Origin: Bacteroidales bacterium
Lineage (GTDB): Bacteria > Bacteroidota > Bacteroidia > Bacteroidales > JAUNSR01
DNA: 64,000 bases
Direction: 5' to 3'
Assembly: GCA_030539115.1 (NCBI GenBank)
Contig: JAUNSR010000001.1
Span: forward strand, 47,830-111,829
Below are positions 53,443-62,283 of this stretch, piece by piece. The position numbers were made by a program, and so were the translations under genes. The notes beneath the pieces are model-generated. The model saw only the letters and a list, made by a program, of their open reading frames with translations. It was not told where the DNA came from and ran no database searches. The number at the start of each line of letters is the position of its first letter. The stretch's first letter is position 1.

Positions 53443-54624
53443 TTATGGTACCATTGTATTTAGATTCGAGACTGCATCATTAATCTGCTCAGAAGAGAGT
53501 GTATTAAGATTGCCATTCAATCCTGTAGACTCTTTTCCTGCACTAATATTCAGCTTATTTTTCATTGCATCCCATACTTCTGCCGGGTCAGGAACTATAC
53601 CTCCCAAACGTCCATAATGTTCTACGGCAATTTTGCATTCAACAGCCAATTTTACATCTTCAATCATTTGACCTGCATTAAGCTCCATACATAAAATACC
53701 TTTAACTTTCTCAGACAAGGCTTTTATTGGTTTAGATGGAAAAGGCCATAATGTAATTGGTCTTAAAAGTCCAATTTTCACACCTTCTCCGGCTGCAATT
53801 TCGATAGTCTTTTGACAAATACGAGCAGATGAACCAAATGCTACTATCAGATAATCTGCGTCTTCGCAATTTATCTCTTCATAGCGTACTTCATTCTCCT
53901 CTATTTGCTTATATTTCTTTTGGAAACGAATATTATTCTTTTCCATCTCTGCTGAATCAAGTTCCAAAGAGGTAATTACATTGCGTTTTCTCTCTGATGG
54001 TTTTCCTAAAGCAGCCCATGGACATTGTTTTCTTATCTCCTCCTCTGTTCTTCTTGGCTGGAAATCCGGAAGTACAACCTTCTCCATCATTTGACCAATG
54101 ATTCCATCGGCAAGAATGATAGCAGGATTGCAATATTTAAAAGAAAGATCAAATCCTAATTTCACAAAATCAGCCATTTCCTGAACAGAAGCCGGTGCCA
54201 GTGTAATCAGACGATAATCGCCGTGACCACCACCTTTAGTAGTCTGAAAATAATCTGCCTGACTGGGTTGTATAGTTCCCAATCCAGGACCACCTCTCAT
54301 CACATTTACAATTAAGCCGGGCAATTCAGCACCTGCCATATAAGAAATACCCTCTTGTTTCAAGCTTACGCCGGGACTTGAAGAGGAAGTCATAACCGCT
54401 TTACCGCAACCGGCTCCACCATAGACCATATTTATTGCGGCTACCTCACTCTCTGCCTGAAGCACAACCATTCCTGTTGTTTCCCAGGGAGATTCTTCCA
54501 TTAAAGTTTCCATGATTTCAGATTGCGGAGTGATAGGATAACCAAAGTACCCATCGCAACCATAGCGAATTGCCGCATGAGCAATCGCTTCATTTCCCTT
54601 CATTAATTTTACTTCTTTCGCCAT
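53443..54624 (-). CDS. korA: 2-oxoglutarate:ferredoxin oxidoreductase alpha subunit
   Basis: 393 aa from ATG at 54624 (the longest frame adds 20 residues that do not look native). Pyrimidine-binding subunit with YFGYPITPQSEIMETL and LQAESEVAAINMVYGGAGCG near the N-terminus and the SSSPGVSLKQEGI block. Forms the active site with KorB. korD lies 219 bases upstream on the same strand. Confidence 0.94.
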   Translation of the reverse strand: MAKEVKLMKGNEAIAHAAIRYGCDGYFGYPITPQSEIMETLMEESPWETTGMVVLQAESEVAAINMVYGGAGCGKAVMTSSSSPGVSLKQEGISYMAGAELPGLIVNVMRGGPGLGTIQPSQADYFQTTKGGGHGDYRLITLAPASVQEMADFVKLGFDLSFKYCNPAIILADGIIGQMMEKVVLPDFQPRRTEEEIRKQCPWAALGKPSERKRNVITSLELDSAEMEKNNIRFQKKYKQIEENEVRYEEINCEDADYLIVAFGSSARICQKTIEIAAGEGVKIGLLRPITLWPFPSKPIKALSEKVKGILCMELNAGQMIEDVKLAVECKIAVEHYGRLGGIVPDPAEVWDAMKNKLNISAGKESTGLNGNLNTLSSEQINDAVSNLNTMVP

Positions 54625-54843
54625 TTTGGTTACTACTGTTTTTATCCGGACCTTTTTGATGATATTTTTTATACTTGCCAGCAACTAAACAATGTCAAAT
54701 CATTTAGCCGTTGACCAATTATATTTATTGTTAATAAAGCATTGAAAAAAAACATTATTAGTTTATTGTCCGGAGTCATTCATCTTTTAATATAAAGATA
54801 AAATGATGAAAAAATAATTTATTAAACCTTTAATTCTTTGTTG

Positions 54844-55074
54844 TTAATTCACTTTTACTTTGTAAACAGTGATACAACCATCAGGACAAACATATCCACA
54901 ACTTGCACAACCAATGCAATCGTCCGCCTTAGCCATATAAGCATAATGATAACCCTTGTCGTTGACATCTTTCGGTTCTAAGGAGAGAACATCTGCGGGA
55001 CAAGCCACAACACATAAATCACATCCCTTACAACGCTCTTTGTCAACTACAACGGCCCCTTTTATTTTAGCCAT
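54844..55074 (-). CDS. korD: Kor delta subunit, 2[4Fe-4S] ferredoxin
   Basis: 76 aa. Two complete CxxCxxCxxxCP motifs: Cys15, 18, 21, 25 and Cys53, 56, 59, 63. It takes electrons from KorB to soluble ferredoxin. First gene of the kor cluster, with a -7 box 28 bases upstream; the 219-base gap before korA may hold another signal but no TAnnTTTG box is evident. Confidence 0.95.
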   Translation of the reverse strand: MAKIKGAVVVDKERCKGCDLCVVACPADVLSLEPKDVNDKGYHYAYMAKADDCIGCASCGYVCPDGCITVYKVKVN

Positions 55075-55102
55075 AATAATCGTTTTATTGTTTAAGGAGC
55101 AA

Positions 55103-55110
55103 CAAATATA
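55103..55110 (-). promoter_or_regulatory. -7 box of the kor operon
   Basis: TATATTTG on the minus strand, exact TAnnTTTG. A TTTG at 55134-55137 is 23 bases away, slightly more than the usual 19-20. Predicted leader about 20 bases. Confidence 0.55.
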
Positions 55111-55288
55111 CTTTTTTTATTTGCGTTAGTATACAAATTTCTAAACAAAATAAAATTTCAATTACTTTATTATATCTATTATTTTATATTGATTGCTACG
55201 TATATTATAATTCAAAACTTTTTCTCATCCCTTTTGTTATATCCTCAGAGTTATTAATAACAACTATAAATCATAAAATTCTTATATT

Positions 55289-55813
55289 ATGGCAAAAGGT
55301 AGTTTGGCTATTTTAAAATCTGTTATTGATGTTCAGACAGTCATTGATGAATTGAATGCTGCTCTTTCTGAAGAGTGGTTGGCATATTATCAATATTGGG
55401 TTGGAGCTGCTGTTGTTGTAGGTCTTCAAAGAAGCGAGGTAGAGAAAGAATTTCTTGAACATGCCCAGGAAGAATTCAACCACGCAAATCTTCTCTCTCA
55501 GAGACTGAAAGAGTTGGATGCCGTTCCTGTTCTTGATCCTCAGGAATGGTTCAAATTGGCTCGATGCACCTATGACCCTCCTAAAGATCCTGAGGTGACT
55601 GTTCTTTTAAAACAAAATATTATTGCAGAAAGATGTGCTATTGCACGATATCAGGAAATTGCAAAGCTTACAGAGGGAAAAGATTTTGTCACATGCGACC
55701 TTGCCAAGTTTATTCTTGCTGAAGAAGAGGACCATGAGCAAGATTTAGTGGACTTTATTACTGATATAGATTCTGCTATGGAAATTATAAAAGCTAAACT
55801 TGATATTAAATAG
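55289..55813 (+). CDS. Dps-like (DPSL) ferritin
   Basis: 174 aa four-helix ferritin-like protein. The di-iron site is bacterioferritin-like: Glu28/Glu29 (SEEWLAYYQY), Glu62-His65 (EEFNHANL), Glu115 (IIAERCA) and Glu146-His149 (EEEDHEQ). It also carries the cysteine pair Cys93 (ARCTYDPP) and Cys116 (ERCAIARYQ) that distinguishes the DPSL class, known from Bacteroides fragilis and archaea. DPSL cages use hydrogen peroxide to oxidise iron, protecting anaerobes from oxidative stress. Divergent from the oxygen-sensitive kor operon. Single gene with terminator. Confidence 0.9.
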   Translation: MAKGSLAILKSVIDVQTVIDELNAALSEEWLAYYQYWVGAAVVVGLQRSEVEKEFLEHAQEEFNHANLLSQRLKELDAVPVLDPQEWFKLARCTYDPPKDPEVTVLLKQNIIAERCAIARYQEIAKLTEGKDFVTCDLAKFILAEEEDHEQDLVDFITDIDSAMEIIKAKLDIK

Positions 55814-55864
55814 AATATATTTATTGAGTTAGTTTTCTATTTAATGGTTATTGTTATTATCATA

Positions 55865-55904
55865 AAAAATTGTGAGACATAATTCTTCTTGTCTCACAAT
55901 TTTT
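55865..55904. terminator. Bidirectional terminator, DPSL / radical SAM genes
   Basis: 15-bp stem AAAAATTGTGAGACA / TGTCTCACAATTTTT, arms 55865-55879 and 55890-55904, 10-base loop; A and T tracts on both ends. Confidence 0.92.
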
Positions 55905-55932
55905 TTATTATGTTTTTGCTGCACAATTCTTT

Positions 55933-57096
55933 CTACTCAAAAAAAGTCATTATTCTGGCTGGAGATTTTCCGGAGGCTATTTCAGCTGCCATAAATGTCA
56001 TTGCAGGCGTTACATGATCAAAGAATTTGTAATATCCAGAGCAGTATATGTTATGACCTTTTTCTCCTGTTGACGATATTCCCAATCTGTCTTTCAAACA
56101 CCCGCCGTTGCAAAATTTTAAATACCTGCATTTTTTACATTGTGACGTAAGATTGCTCTTTTTCATTTGGCCAAACTTCAATTGTTTTCTTCCGTACATC
56201 AATCCCGTTAAACTATGGTCTATCATATTGCCCAAAAAATATTCAGGATTTGTAAACTGATTGCATGCATAAAGATCGCCGTTCGATTCAGCGCTTGCTT
56301 TATGACCGCAGGTTTGAGCAAAGATACAACTGCTGGATTCATTTCTACAGAATGAATTCAAAGTTTCATCGAAAATCACTATTTTGAATTTTCCAATATC
56401 ATTTCTAACCCACTCATCAAATATTGTACAAAGAAAATTTCCGTAACAGGAGGCAAATTCATTGTATTCTGAACTTTTTAAATTATCCTTATAAAAGACA
56501 GGCTTGAATTGAATATTTCTAAATGATTCGGATTTAAAAAATGAATATATCTCAAAGGGATAAAAAACATTATATTCATTTACATTTGAAATGATACTAA
56601 ATCTGACACCAAATCGCTTAAGCATATTTACGCCATGCATTACATCATCAAAAGAGCCGTTTCCATCCTTTTTAATTCTGTTTCTATCATGACAATGTCT
56701 CGGCCCGTCAATGCTTATCTTAACATTAAAATCATTTTCTTTAAAGAATCTGCTCCAATCTTCATCAATTAAAACTCCATTGGTATTGATATCATTAAAT
56801 ATTTTTCTTCCTATACCAAATTTTTTTTGAAATTCAACGGCCTTTTTAAAAAAATCAATACCCCTTAAAAGCGGCTCGCCACCCTCCCAGCAAAATTTTA
56901 CCGCACTATGAATCTGTGCATCTATATATTGCTTGGTAAACTTTTCAAGGGTTTCAACAGACATAAAATTCTTTGATTGTTCATCATATCCTCTAAGGCT
57001 GCAATATTCACAATTTAGATTACATTGCGCCCCTGATGCTTTTACTGTTACATAAATTGGAAACGCTACTGATCCGTATGAATTATCGTATTCCAT
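55933..57096 (-). CDS. anSME-type radical SAM/SPASM protein
   Basis: 387 aa from ATG at 57096. Radical SAM motif CNLNCEYC (Cys25, 29, 32) for the SAM-cleaving cluster. The C-terminal SPASM part has FAQTCGHKASAESNGDLYACNQF(T) and CKKCRYLKFCNGGC, enough cysteines for two auxiliary clusters. This pattern fits anaerobic sulfatase-maturating enzymes that turn a sulfatase active-site Cys or Ser into formylglycine. No sulfatase is in the window, so a different peptide substrate is possible. An inverted repeat overlaps its upstream region. Confidence 0.85.
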   Translation of the reverse strand: MEYDNSYGSVAFPIYVTVKASGAQCNLNCEYCSLRGYDEQSKNFMSVETLEKFTKQYIDAQIHSAVKFCWEGGEPLLRGIDFFKKAVEFQKKFGIGRKIFNDINTNGVLIDEDWSRFFKENDFNVKISIDGPRHCHDRNRIKKDGNGSFDDVMHGVNMLKRFGVRFSIISNVNEYNVFYPFEIYSFFKSESFRNIQFKPVFYKDNLKSSEYNEFASCYGNFLCTIFDEWVRNDIGKFKIVIFDETLNSFCRNESSSCIFAQTCGHKASAESNGDLYACNQFTNPEYFLGNMIDHSLTGLMYGRKQLKFGQMKKSNLTSQCKKCRYLKFCNGGCLKDRLGISSTGEKGHNIYCSGYYKFFDHVTPAMTFMAAEIASGKSPARIMTFFE

Positions 57097-57127
57097 ATAA
57101 TTACTTATAATATTTATTGCTTGATAA

Positions 57128-57156
57128 TAGAACAATTTTAAATGCATTTTGTTCTA
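57128..57156. promoter_or_regulatory. Inverted repeat TAGAACAA-N13-TTGTTCTA
   Basis: Perfect 8-bp arms at 57128-57135 and 57149-57156, 32 bases before the radical SAM start. Candidate operator, factor unknown. Confidence 0.4.
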
Positions 57157-57406
57157 TATGTTTTTTTTTAATCTTTGTCTTCTTGACTGTTAACAAGCAA
57201 TATTTTATGTGACATATCAATAAGAATAATCAATCTTTTATTTCTTTTTACATAGAATGCTTTGATTATATAAAGAATCTATTTTTAATTTTTAATTCTT
57301 ATCAGCATAATGATTAAAAAAATTGTCTCGATAAAAAACAAATTTTATCGAGACAATTTTCAATATATAAACTATCTGCAAATAAATAGTTAAATAAACC
57401 AGCTAT
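57157..57406. other. Gap between radical SAM gene and PCMD operon
   Basis: Contains the operon terminator at 57321-57358; the rest is AT-rich and featureless. Together with the upstream repeat the gene-free stretch is about 310 bases. Confidence 0.45.
57321..57358 (-). terminator. Terminator of the PCMD/DUF4493 operon
   Basis: Perfect 16-bp stem, arms 57321-57336 and 57343-57358, 6-base loop, followed on the minus strand by TTTTTTAATC. About 50 bases after the last stop. Confidence 0.92.
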
Positions 57407-58198
57407 TTAATAAGGATCTATCGTTGAGTTATTCTGATTGTCATCAACGGTATTATCAATCGAAACAGCATTTACAGAGACACTTCCAGAAGGTGTGGTT
57501 TTTACAGAAATCTTTATCCACTTAGCAGGCAAATTATTTTTCACTGTTCCCTCTATTCGTCTCTCTTGTTGAGAAGATTTACCGGTAGCTTCAATTAAAT
57601 ATGTTATATCCATATTTTCTCCAACATTAAAGTAGGCTATTGGAGATGAAACGGTGGAATTAGAATCAAAAACCAATTTTCTATTATCATTATTATAAAG
57701 CGTTATTTTGTAGTCAGAAAAACTCTCTGCCATAGATGAATCAAAAGAAACACTTGCTTTGGAGTTAATCATGCTGCAATTGATTTCGACAGAAGTTTCC
57801 TTAGACTTAACAATATCAAAACTTTCACTTTCGCCGAAATACCTTGGGCGTCCCCATAAATTATTATCATTTTCAGCCTCTGTATCATCGCAGTTCTGGG
57901 CTGATGCATAATAATTTGCTCCGGCTTTAAAAAAAAGATTTTCAGAAGTTAGAGTATTATATTTTTGACTAAGTCTCACAACATTATTTTGACGAATGGT
58001 AACCAAATATTGAGATATATCAGTTTCATCATTTGATCTTACAATTATTCCTGACCCATTGTTTATAGAATCATCATTAGATAATTTCAAAACCAAATTA
58101 CCCACCTCATCATTATCAAACATCTCACTCTCACTACAGGAATATAAAGTAAGAGCGAAGACCAACATCAATAAATATTTATTTAATCTTAACACCAT
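57407..58198 (-). CDS. DUF4493-like lipoprotein, last gene of the PCMD operon
   Basis: 263 aa from ATG at 58198. Lipobox LTLYSC (Cys21) followed by SESEMFD, an acidic stretch typical of surface-exported lipoproteins in Bacteroidota. The rest looks like a DUF4493-type pair of beta-sandwich domains (GNLVLKLSNDDSIN..., NCSMINSKASVSFDSSMAESFSDYKITLYN) with no PCMD domain. Ends in an Asn/Asp-rich tail. Starts 7 bases after the previous stop. Confidence 0.75.
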   Translation of the reverse strand: MVLRLNKYLLMLVFALTLYSCSESEMFDNDEVGNLVLKLSNDDSINNGSGIIVRSNDETDISQYLVTIRQNNVVRLSQKYNTLTSENLFFKAGANYYASAQNCDDTEAENDNNLWGRPRYFGESESFDIVKSKETSVEINCSMINSKASVSFDSSMAESFSDYKITLYNNDNRKLVFDSNSTVSSPIAYFNVGENMDITYLIEATGKSSQQERRIEGTVKNNLPAKWIKISVKTTPSGSVSVNAVSIDNTVDDNQNNSTIDPY

Positions 58199-58205
58199 AA
58201 TCAAT

Positions 58206-59939
58206 CTAATAATTCAAATTAACATTATCAATTCTTAGAATACTTCCCACCACGTAATCCTGATTAAAAGGTGTTATATTATAACTACCCTCAATCTGAA
58301 CCATTTTATTTAACGCTACATCAGTGCCCGATTGAAAGAAAACTCCAATATAGGCAGCCTTAACAAATTGATTCTTATAAACAAAATCAAGAGTTTTGTT
58401 TATATATTCAGATTGAGTTGAGGATTTAAATTCAGTAGTTTCTGCTATAATATTTTTTTCCAAGTCATATAATTTTGCATATACTATACATTCATCTCCT
58501 GATACCGGAGAATACTTATAGTCAAAAGACAAAGACAAAGGTCTTGAAGTGTGTGAAATGCCCAATGAATAAGAATCTGACGATTTGTCAAAACTTCCGG
58601 TAAAGAGATATCCTGTAAATGGCGTTCCATCACCTTGAACTGATGTTAGAATATTTGCTCTTGTCCATGATCCATATACATTTTGATTATAGAAAGCCAA
58701 GGTAGCTATTTCTGCCCCCTTACTTCCTTGAGTTGCATCTTCCACAGAGACTGTATTACTGCGCCAGCGATATTTAACTCCATATCCTGAACCTTTGTTT
58801 AATCCTATACCACCAGAATTAGCATTTTCAGCACCTAAGGTAGTTCTTTCATTTCTTGTAGACCATCCTGTGCAATAATCACAATATATATTTGCACTCC
58901 ATGATCCATTGCCGGAATAAAGCTTGGTCTGAGTCCAATCTTCAAAACTATTGTTTTGAATTTGTTGAGCAGCCTCGGTTGTAACAACCTGTGAGTTTGA
59001 ACTTATTATATTCTCAAATCTTGAGCGAATAGTATATGTAGTATTTGGTTGTAATCCTTTAATAACAATACGATCGCTTTCCAACTCTGATTTCAGCCAA
59101 GTAATATTATCTGAAGAGGCTTCGTAAACAATGTTTGAAATTACCTTATCAGCTATTTCAGCTTTATTTGTCATATTTTCAGATGTCATCGGAGTAATAT
59201 ATACCTTACTGCCCCATACATCAATATCATTTTGTTGCGGTAAAGTGAAAGCAGGAAGATTTGGAGTATAATTAATAGTGTAGCGATTTTTTAAAGCCAC
59301 ATTATTAACTGTGCATGAAAAGCTTTTTATCTCTCCTAATGTATTATTGCCGACAAAATACAATTTATAGCTTTTCCCCGACGGCACGAAACAATCATGA
59401 TTATTTTCAACCGGTGTAAGCTTTTGATCATTCTCCTCGGATATATTTATAACAATTGATGAGGCATCAAAATAGGATAATACTTCATCAGAAAGATACG
59501 GTCTGATAATACTGCATCCTAATTCAACAACAAGATCGGAAACAGCCGTTGTCTTACCCTGTTCAATAACAAAATTCTTTGAAGCATATAAATATGGATA
59601 TTCTGACGACACCACATTCTCAGAATATGAAATTTCAAGAGTATATGATCCCGACTTTAATGACAATGAGCTGAATCCGCCAACCTCATTGAATGCTATT
59701 TCTTTGGTCTCATTGTCAATAACAGTATATGTCAAATCCGAAACATCGGGTGGAGTAAATGTACCGGCTGCTTTTGTTAATAAATTATCACTTGTATCAA
59801 CATTAACTGATATATTATTTATTAACAAAGTACCTTTCCCATCATTAAATGTTTCTGCATAATCATCATGACATGAAATAAAATTTCCCGCCATAAATAC
59901 AAAAAACATATACACAAAAAAAATTCTTTTACTATTCAT
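58206..59939 (-). CDS. DUF4493-Fn3-PCMD-like lipoprotein (variant)
   Basis: 577 aa from ATG at 59939, overlapping the upstream gene by 8 bases. Lipobox ending ISC (Cys23) and acidic HDDYAE. DUF4493-like domain about 30-235, Fn3-like domain about 245-335 (LQPNTTYTIRSRFEN) and a C-terminal jelly-roll-like domain about 340-577 starting NNSFEDWTQ. The last differs clearly from the other two PCMD domains but keeps the N(S/L)(x)FxxW start, KGAEIATL core and final VDNVNLNY. Probably carbohydrate or glycoprotein binding (PCMD means putative carbohydrate metabolism domain). Confidence 0.75.
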   Translation of the reverse strand: MNSKRIFFVYMFFVFMAGNFISCHDDYAETFNDGKGTLLINNISVNVDTSDNLLTKAAGTFTPPDVSDLTYTVIDNETKEIAFNEVGGFSSLSLKSGSYTLEISYSENVVSSEYPYLYASKNFVIEQGKTTAVSDLVVELGCSIIRPYLSDEVLSYFDASSIVINISEENDQKLTPVENNHDCFVPSGKSYKLYFVGNNTLGEIKSFSCTVNNVALKNRYTINYTPNLPAFTLPQQNDIDVWGSKVYITPMTSENMTNKAEIADKVISNIVYEASSDNITWLKSELESDRIVIKGLQPNTTYTIRSRFENIISSNSQVVTTEAAQQIQNNSFEDWTQTKLYSGNGSWSANIYCDYCTGWSTRNERTTLGAENANSGGIGLNKGSGYGVKYRWRSNTVSVEDATQGSKGAEIATLAFYNQNVYGSWTRANILTSVQGDGTPFTGYLFTGSFDKSSDSYSLGISHTSRPLSLSFDYKYSPVSGDECIVYAKLYDLEKNIIAETTEFKSSTQSEYINKTLDFVYKNQFVKAAYIGVFFQSGTDVALNKMVQIEGSYNITPFNQDYVVGSILRIDNVNLNY

Positions 59940-61539
59940 ATAACAATTCAAATTCGTCAACTAATAATTCACTGCCGGTTCCAACAGAACCCGTAACTTT
60001 CGAACCTGTAAAATCACCTCCATATTTACTTGAAGTAGCAACTATAGTTATCTTGGAAGGATAGGAATTTAAATCTGAATAATTAATATCAAAACTAAAC
60101 TCAGTATATTTACTCACAGTTTCTGAGCCGACAAATTCTCCATACCCTATTTCTTTATCATCCGAATTCCAAATTCTTACATAAATGTGACATTGGTCAT
60201 TTTTAAGATCGGCAGGTGTTCCTACATAATCAACAGGCATGGATTTATACTTGTACCACCCTTTTAAGCCTGTTGGTCGCGCTCCTGTAAAGCTTCTTCC
60301 AAAAGTTACACTTTTGGCAGGGGCAGTCATATTTGTTTTATATTCGCCTATAAAAAGGTTTCCAGCTGCAGTACCAACCAATGTTACATTTCCAAGAGTA
60401 GTCATTTTAGCAGCCTTTCCTTTTACCACATCAGTTAGTTCAGGCTGTGAATTTGCATCTCTTGAACCTGCAAGAGCAGATGTCACGCCATCATTTCCTG
60501 TTGCCCAAAACGAATTTGCACCATCCTCATTCGGATACCAACTTTTCTTAAAGTTTCCGGTAGGATTTTGTGACCAATTGTCAAAATTCAAATTTGGAAT
60601 ATCAACGATTTTTTCTGTAGTAAATGAAGACTCATTTGTTGAATAATCCTCCACTCTAACTCTCCATTTATATGTTTGACCATCCTTTAAGCCACGTACC
60701 GTAGTTTTAAAAGTGGTCGATGTCAATATATCTATATTCTTCTCATCAACAGCCGTCCATGAAGAAGAGTTATCCAATCTGTATTCCACAATTGGAACAG
60801 CTCCTTGTTTCATTCCGCCTGTTAATGTCACTTTCTTAGCCCAAGCATCGGATGTTCCTAATGTTGCCTTAACTTCAGTATGAACAACATCAACATTCCA
60901 ATTCTCAAAATATTTATCAAAACGGGAAACAACAAATGCCTGAGGTCTTCTAAAATCTATTACAGTGGAAGGATCAGGTGTAACCACTCCTTTCAAACCT
61001 CCCAATTGAAGCTTATTAATCTTCACACTGGAAAGTGGCTGTGTCGGTGAAACATAAATAACGACATTTTTATTTATCTCATCGATAATTGCATCTCCGA
61101 CCTGATTGTCAACCTCAATTTTTCTTTCAAAATACTGATTCACCTCGACTTTCCATATATATTCCTGATAGGTAAGAAATCTGAAATTTACCGGATTTCT
61201 AAAATTCATTCTTGTATCAGCAGAAACAGGAAGTTCATCAACTGATGCAAAACTGAAATTAGGGAAACGGTTGAATTGTTCACAAACTGATGAATCCGGA
61301 TAAAATGTCGCGCCATCGGTATATAGCAATCTAACCAATTTAGCAGATTCTATGTCTACGCTGTCAGACAATGTTATTTTAGCAGTTCTCTTTGACAAGT
61401 CAAATACTGTCTCTCCTATTTGTCCATCCACCTTTATGTCAGTTATGTCAACAGGAGTATATGGGTAAGGGATATCATTTTCGATGCAACCTGCAGTCAA
61501 AAACAAAAGAGATATTATGGCGCAATAATTTTTCATCAT
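59932..61539 (-). CDS. PCMD-domain surface lipoprotein
   Basis: 535 aa. Lipobox LFLTAGC (Cys18) then IENDIP. Residues about 25-215 are Ig-like repeats (DITDIKVDGQIGETVFDLSK; the second starts KIEVDNQVGDAIIDE), about 215-315 an Fn3-like domain (RGLKDGQTYKWRVRVED), and about 320-535 a PCMD domain: NLNFDNWSQ, SALAGSRDANSQ, GKAAKMTTL, FGRSFTGARPTGLKGWYKYK, SSKYGGDFTGSKVTG, LLVDEFELLYE. The PCMD part is strongly similar to that of the 63926 gene. Starts 3 bases after the barrel gene stop. Confidence 0.85.
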   Translation of the reverse strand: MMKNYCAIISLLFLTAGCIENDIPYPYTPVDITDIKVDGQIGETVFDLSKRTAKITLSDSVDIESAKLVRLLYTDGATFYPDSSVCEQFNRFPNFSFASVDELPVSADTRMNFRNPVNFRFLTYQEYIWKVEVNQYFERKIEVDNQVGDAIIDEINKNVVIYVSPTQPLSSVKINKLQLGGLKGVVTPDPSTVIDFRRPQAFVVSRFDKYFENWNVDVVHTEVKATLGTSDAWAKKVTLTGGMKQGAVPIVEYRLDNSSSWTAVDEKNIDILTSTTFKTTVRGLKDGQTYKWRVRVEDYSTNESSFTTEKIVDIPNLNFDNWSQNPTGNFKKSWYPNEDGANSFWATGNDGVTSALAGSRDANSQPELTDVVKGKAAKMTTLGNVTLVGTAAGNLFIGEYKTNMTAPAKSVTFGRSFTGARPTGLKGWYKYKSMPVDYVGTPADLKNDQCHIYVRIWNSDDKEIGYGEFVGSETVSKYTEFSFDINYSDLNSYPSKITIVATSSKYGGDFTGSKVTGSVGTGSELLVDEFELLYE

Positions 61540-61542
61540 AAT

Positions 61543-62283
61543 TTAAAAATAAAAGCTCATACCGAGATTGATTGAGAAAAGATCTATTTTAAAATTTCCG
61601 CTGCTCTTTGTTCTGCTTCCATCATAAATTTGATCAGTTTTCTGGTCTATCCATTTAAAATCAAATCCCAAAACTCCCACAGAAACCTCTACAGCTGCAA
61701 AATTTGTTATAAATGCAGTCATGCCCGGTGCAATACCTACCTGTAAATTATTGATTGTCTGGAAAGTTCCGGTCAAATCATTCCCCTTTCCGGAGGTATC
61801 TTTTGCCTGTCCATAACCATAAGTTAATCTTGCCTCATTGAAAAGCCCGAAAATCCTGCTTGATCCAATAGGAATATAGGTTCTCAGAAATGCTGTAGAA
61901 GCAAAATTATGCTCCAAATAATACTGATCGTCTATCTCGAATGAAAGATCATCACCAAAATCGATATCAATATTCTCAAGATTGGCGTAAGTTCTTGAAT
62001 ATGTAAATCTCAAACCGGCAGCGACATTATTTGCAAAAAAATAGCCGAAGAACGGTGTTACCTTACAAGTATACCCCTCGGTTGTCATATTCTTTAGGAC
62101 CAAAAACTTATAGTTGTCATCCTGATGCTCAGTATATGAAAAAGTTGCTCCTGAAAGCCACTGACCTTTTGGTATAAATGTCTGTTTCATTATACCCCTA
62201 TCAAAACCGCGGTTTGTATCGCTTTGAGCGACACAAACCACAGCCATGAAAGATAATATTATACTAATAAAAATATTTTTCAT
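61543..62283 (-). CDS. Small outer-membrane beta-barrel protein
   Basis: 246 aa. Signal peptide MKNIFISIILSFMAVVCVAQ, then alternating hydrophobic strands (VAAGLRFTYSRTYANL, FGLFNEARLTYGYGQ) and a C-terminal phenylalanine in LGMSFYF, the standard signal for outer-membrane barrel insertion. Length fits an 8- to 10-strand barrel of the OmpX/PorT kind, with no plug or TonB box. Its ATG overlaps the stop of the upstream PCMD gene by one base (TAATG), so translation is coupled. Confidence 0.85.
   Translation of the reverse strand: MKNIFISIILSFMAVVCVAQSDTNRGFDRGIMKQTFIPKGQWLSGATFSYTEHQDDNYKFLVLKNMTTEGYTCKVTPFFGYFFANNVAAGLRFTYSRTYANLENIDIDFGDDLSFEIDDQYYLEHNFASTAFLRTYIPIGSSRIFGLFNEARLTYGYGQAKDTSGKGNDLTGTFQTINNLQVGIAPGMTAFITNFAAVEVSVGVLGFDFKWIDQKTDQIYDGSRTKSSGNFKIDLFSINLGMSFYF

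Noticed and set aside
54660-54710. TTGACA ... TATAAA pair before korA resembling an E. coli sigma-70 promoter
   Set aside because: Spacing is 19 rather than 17 and Bacteroidota do not use this consensus; AT-rich chance match.
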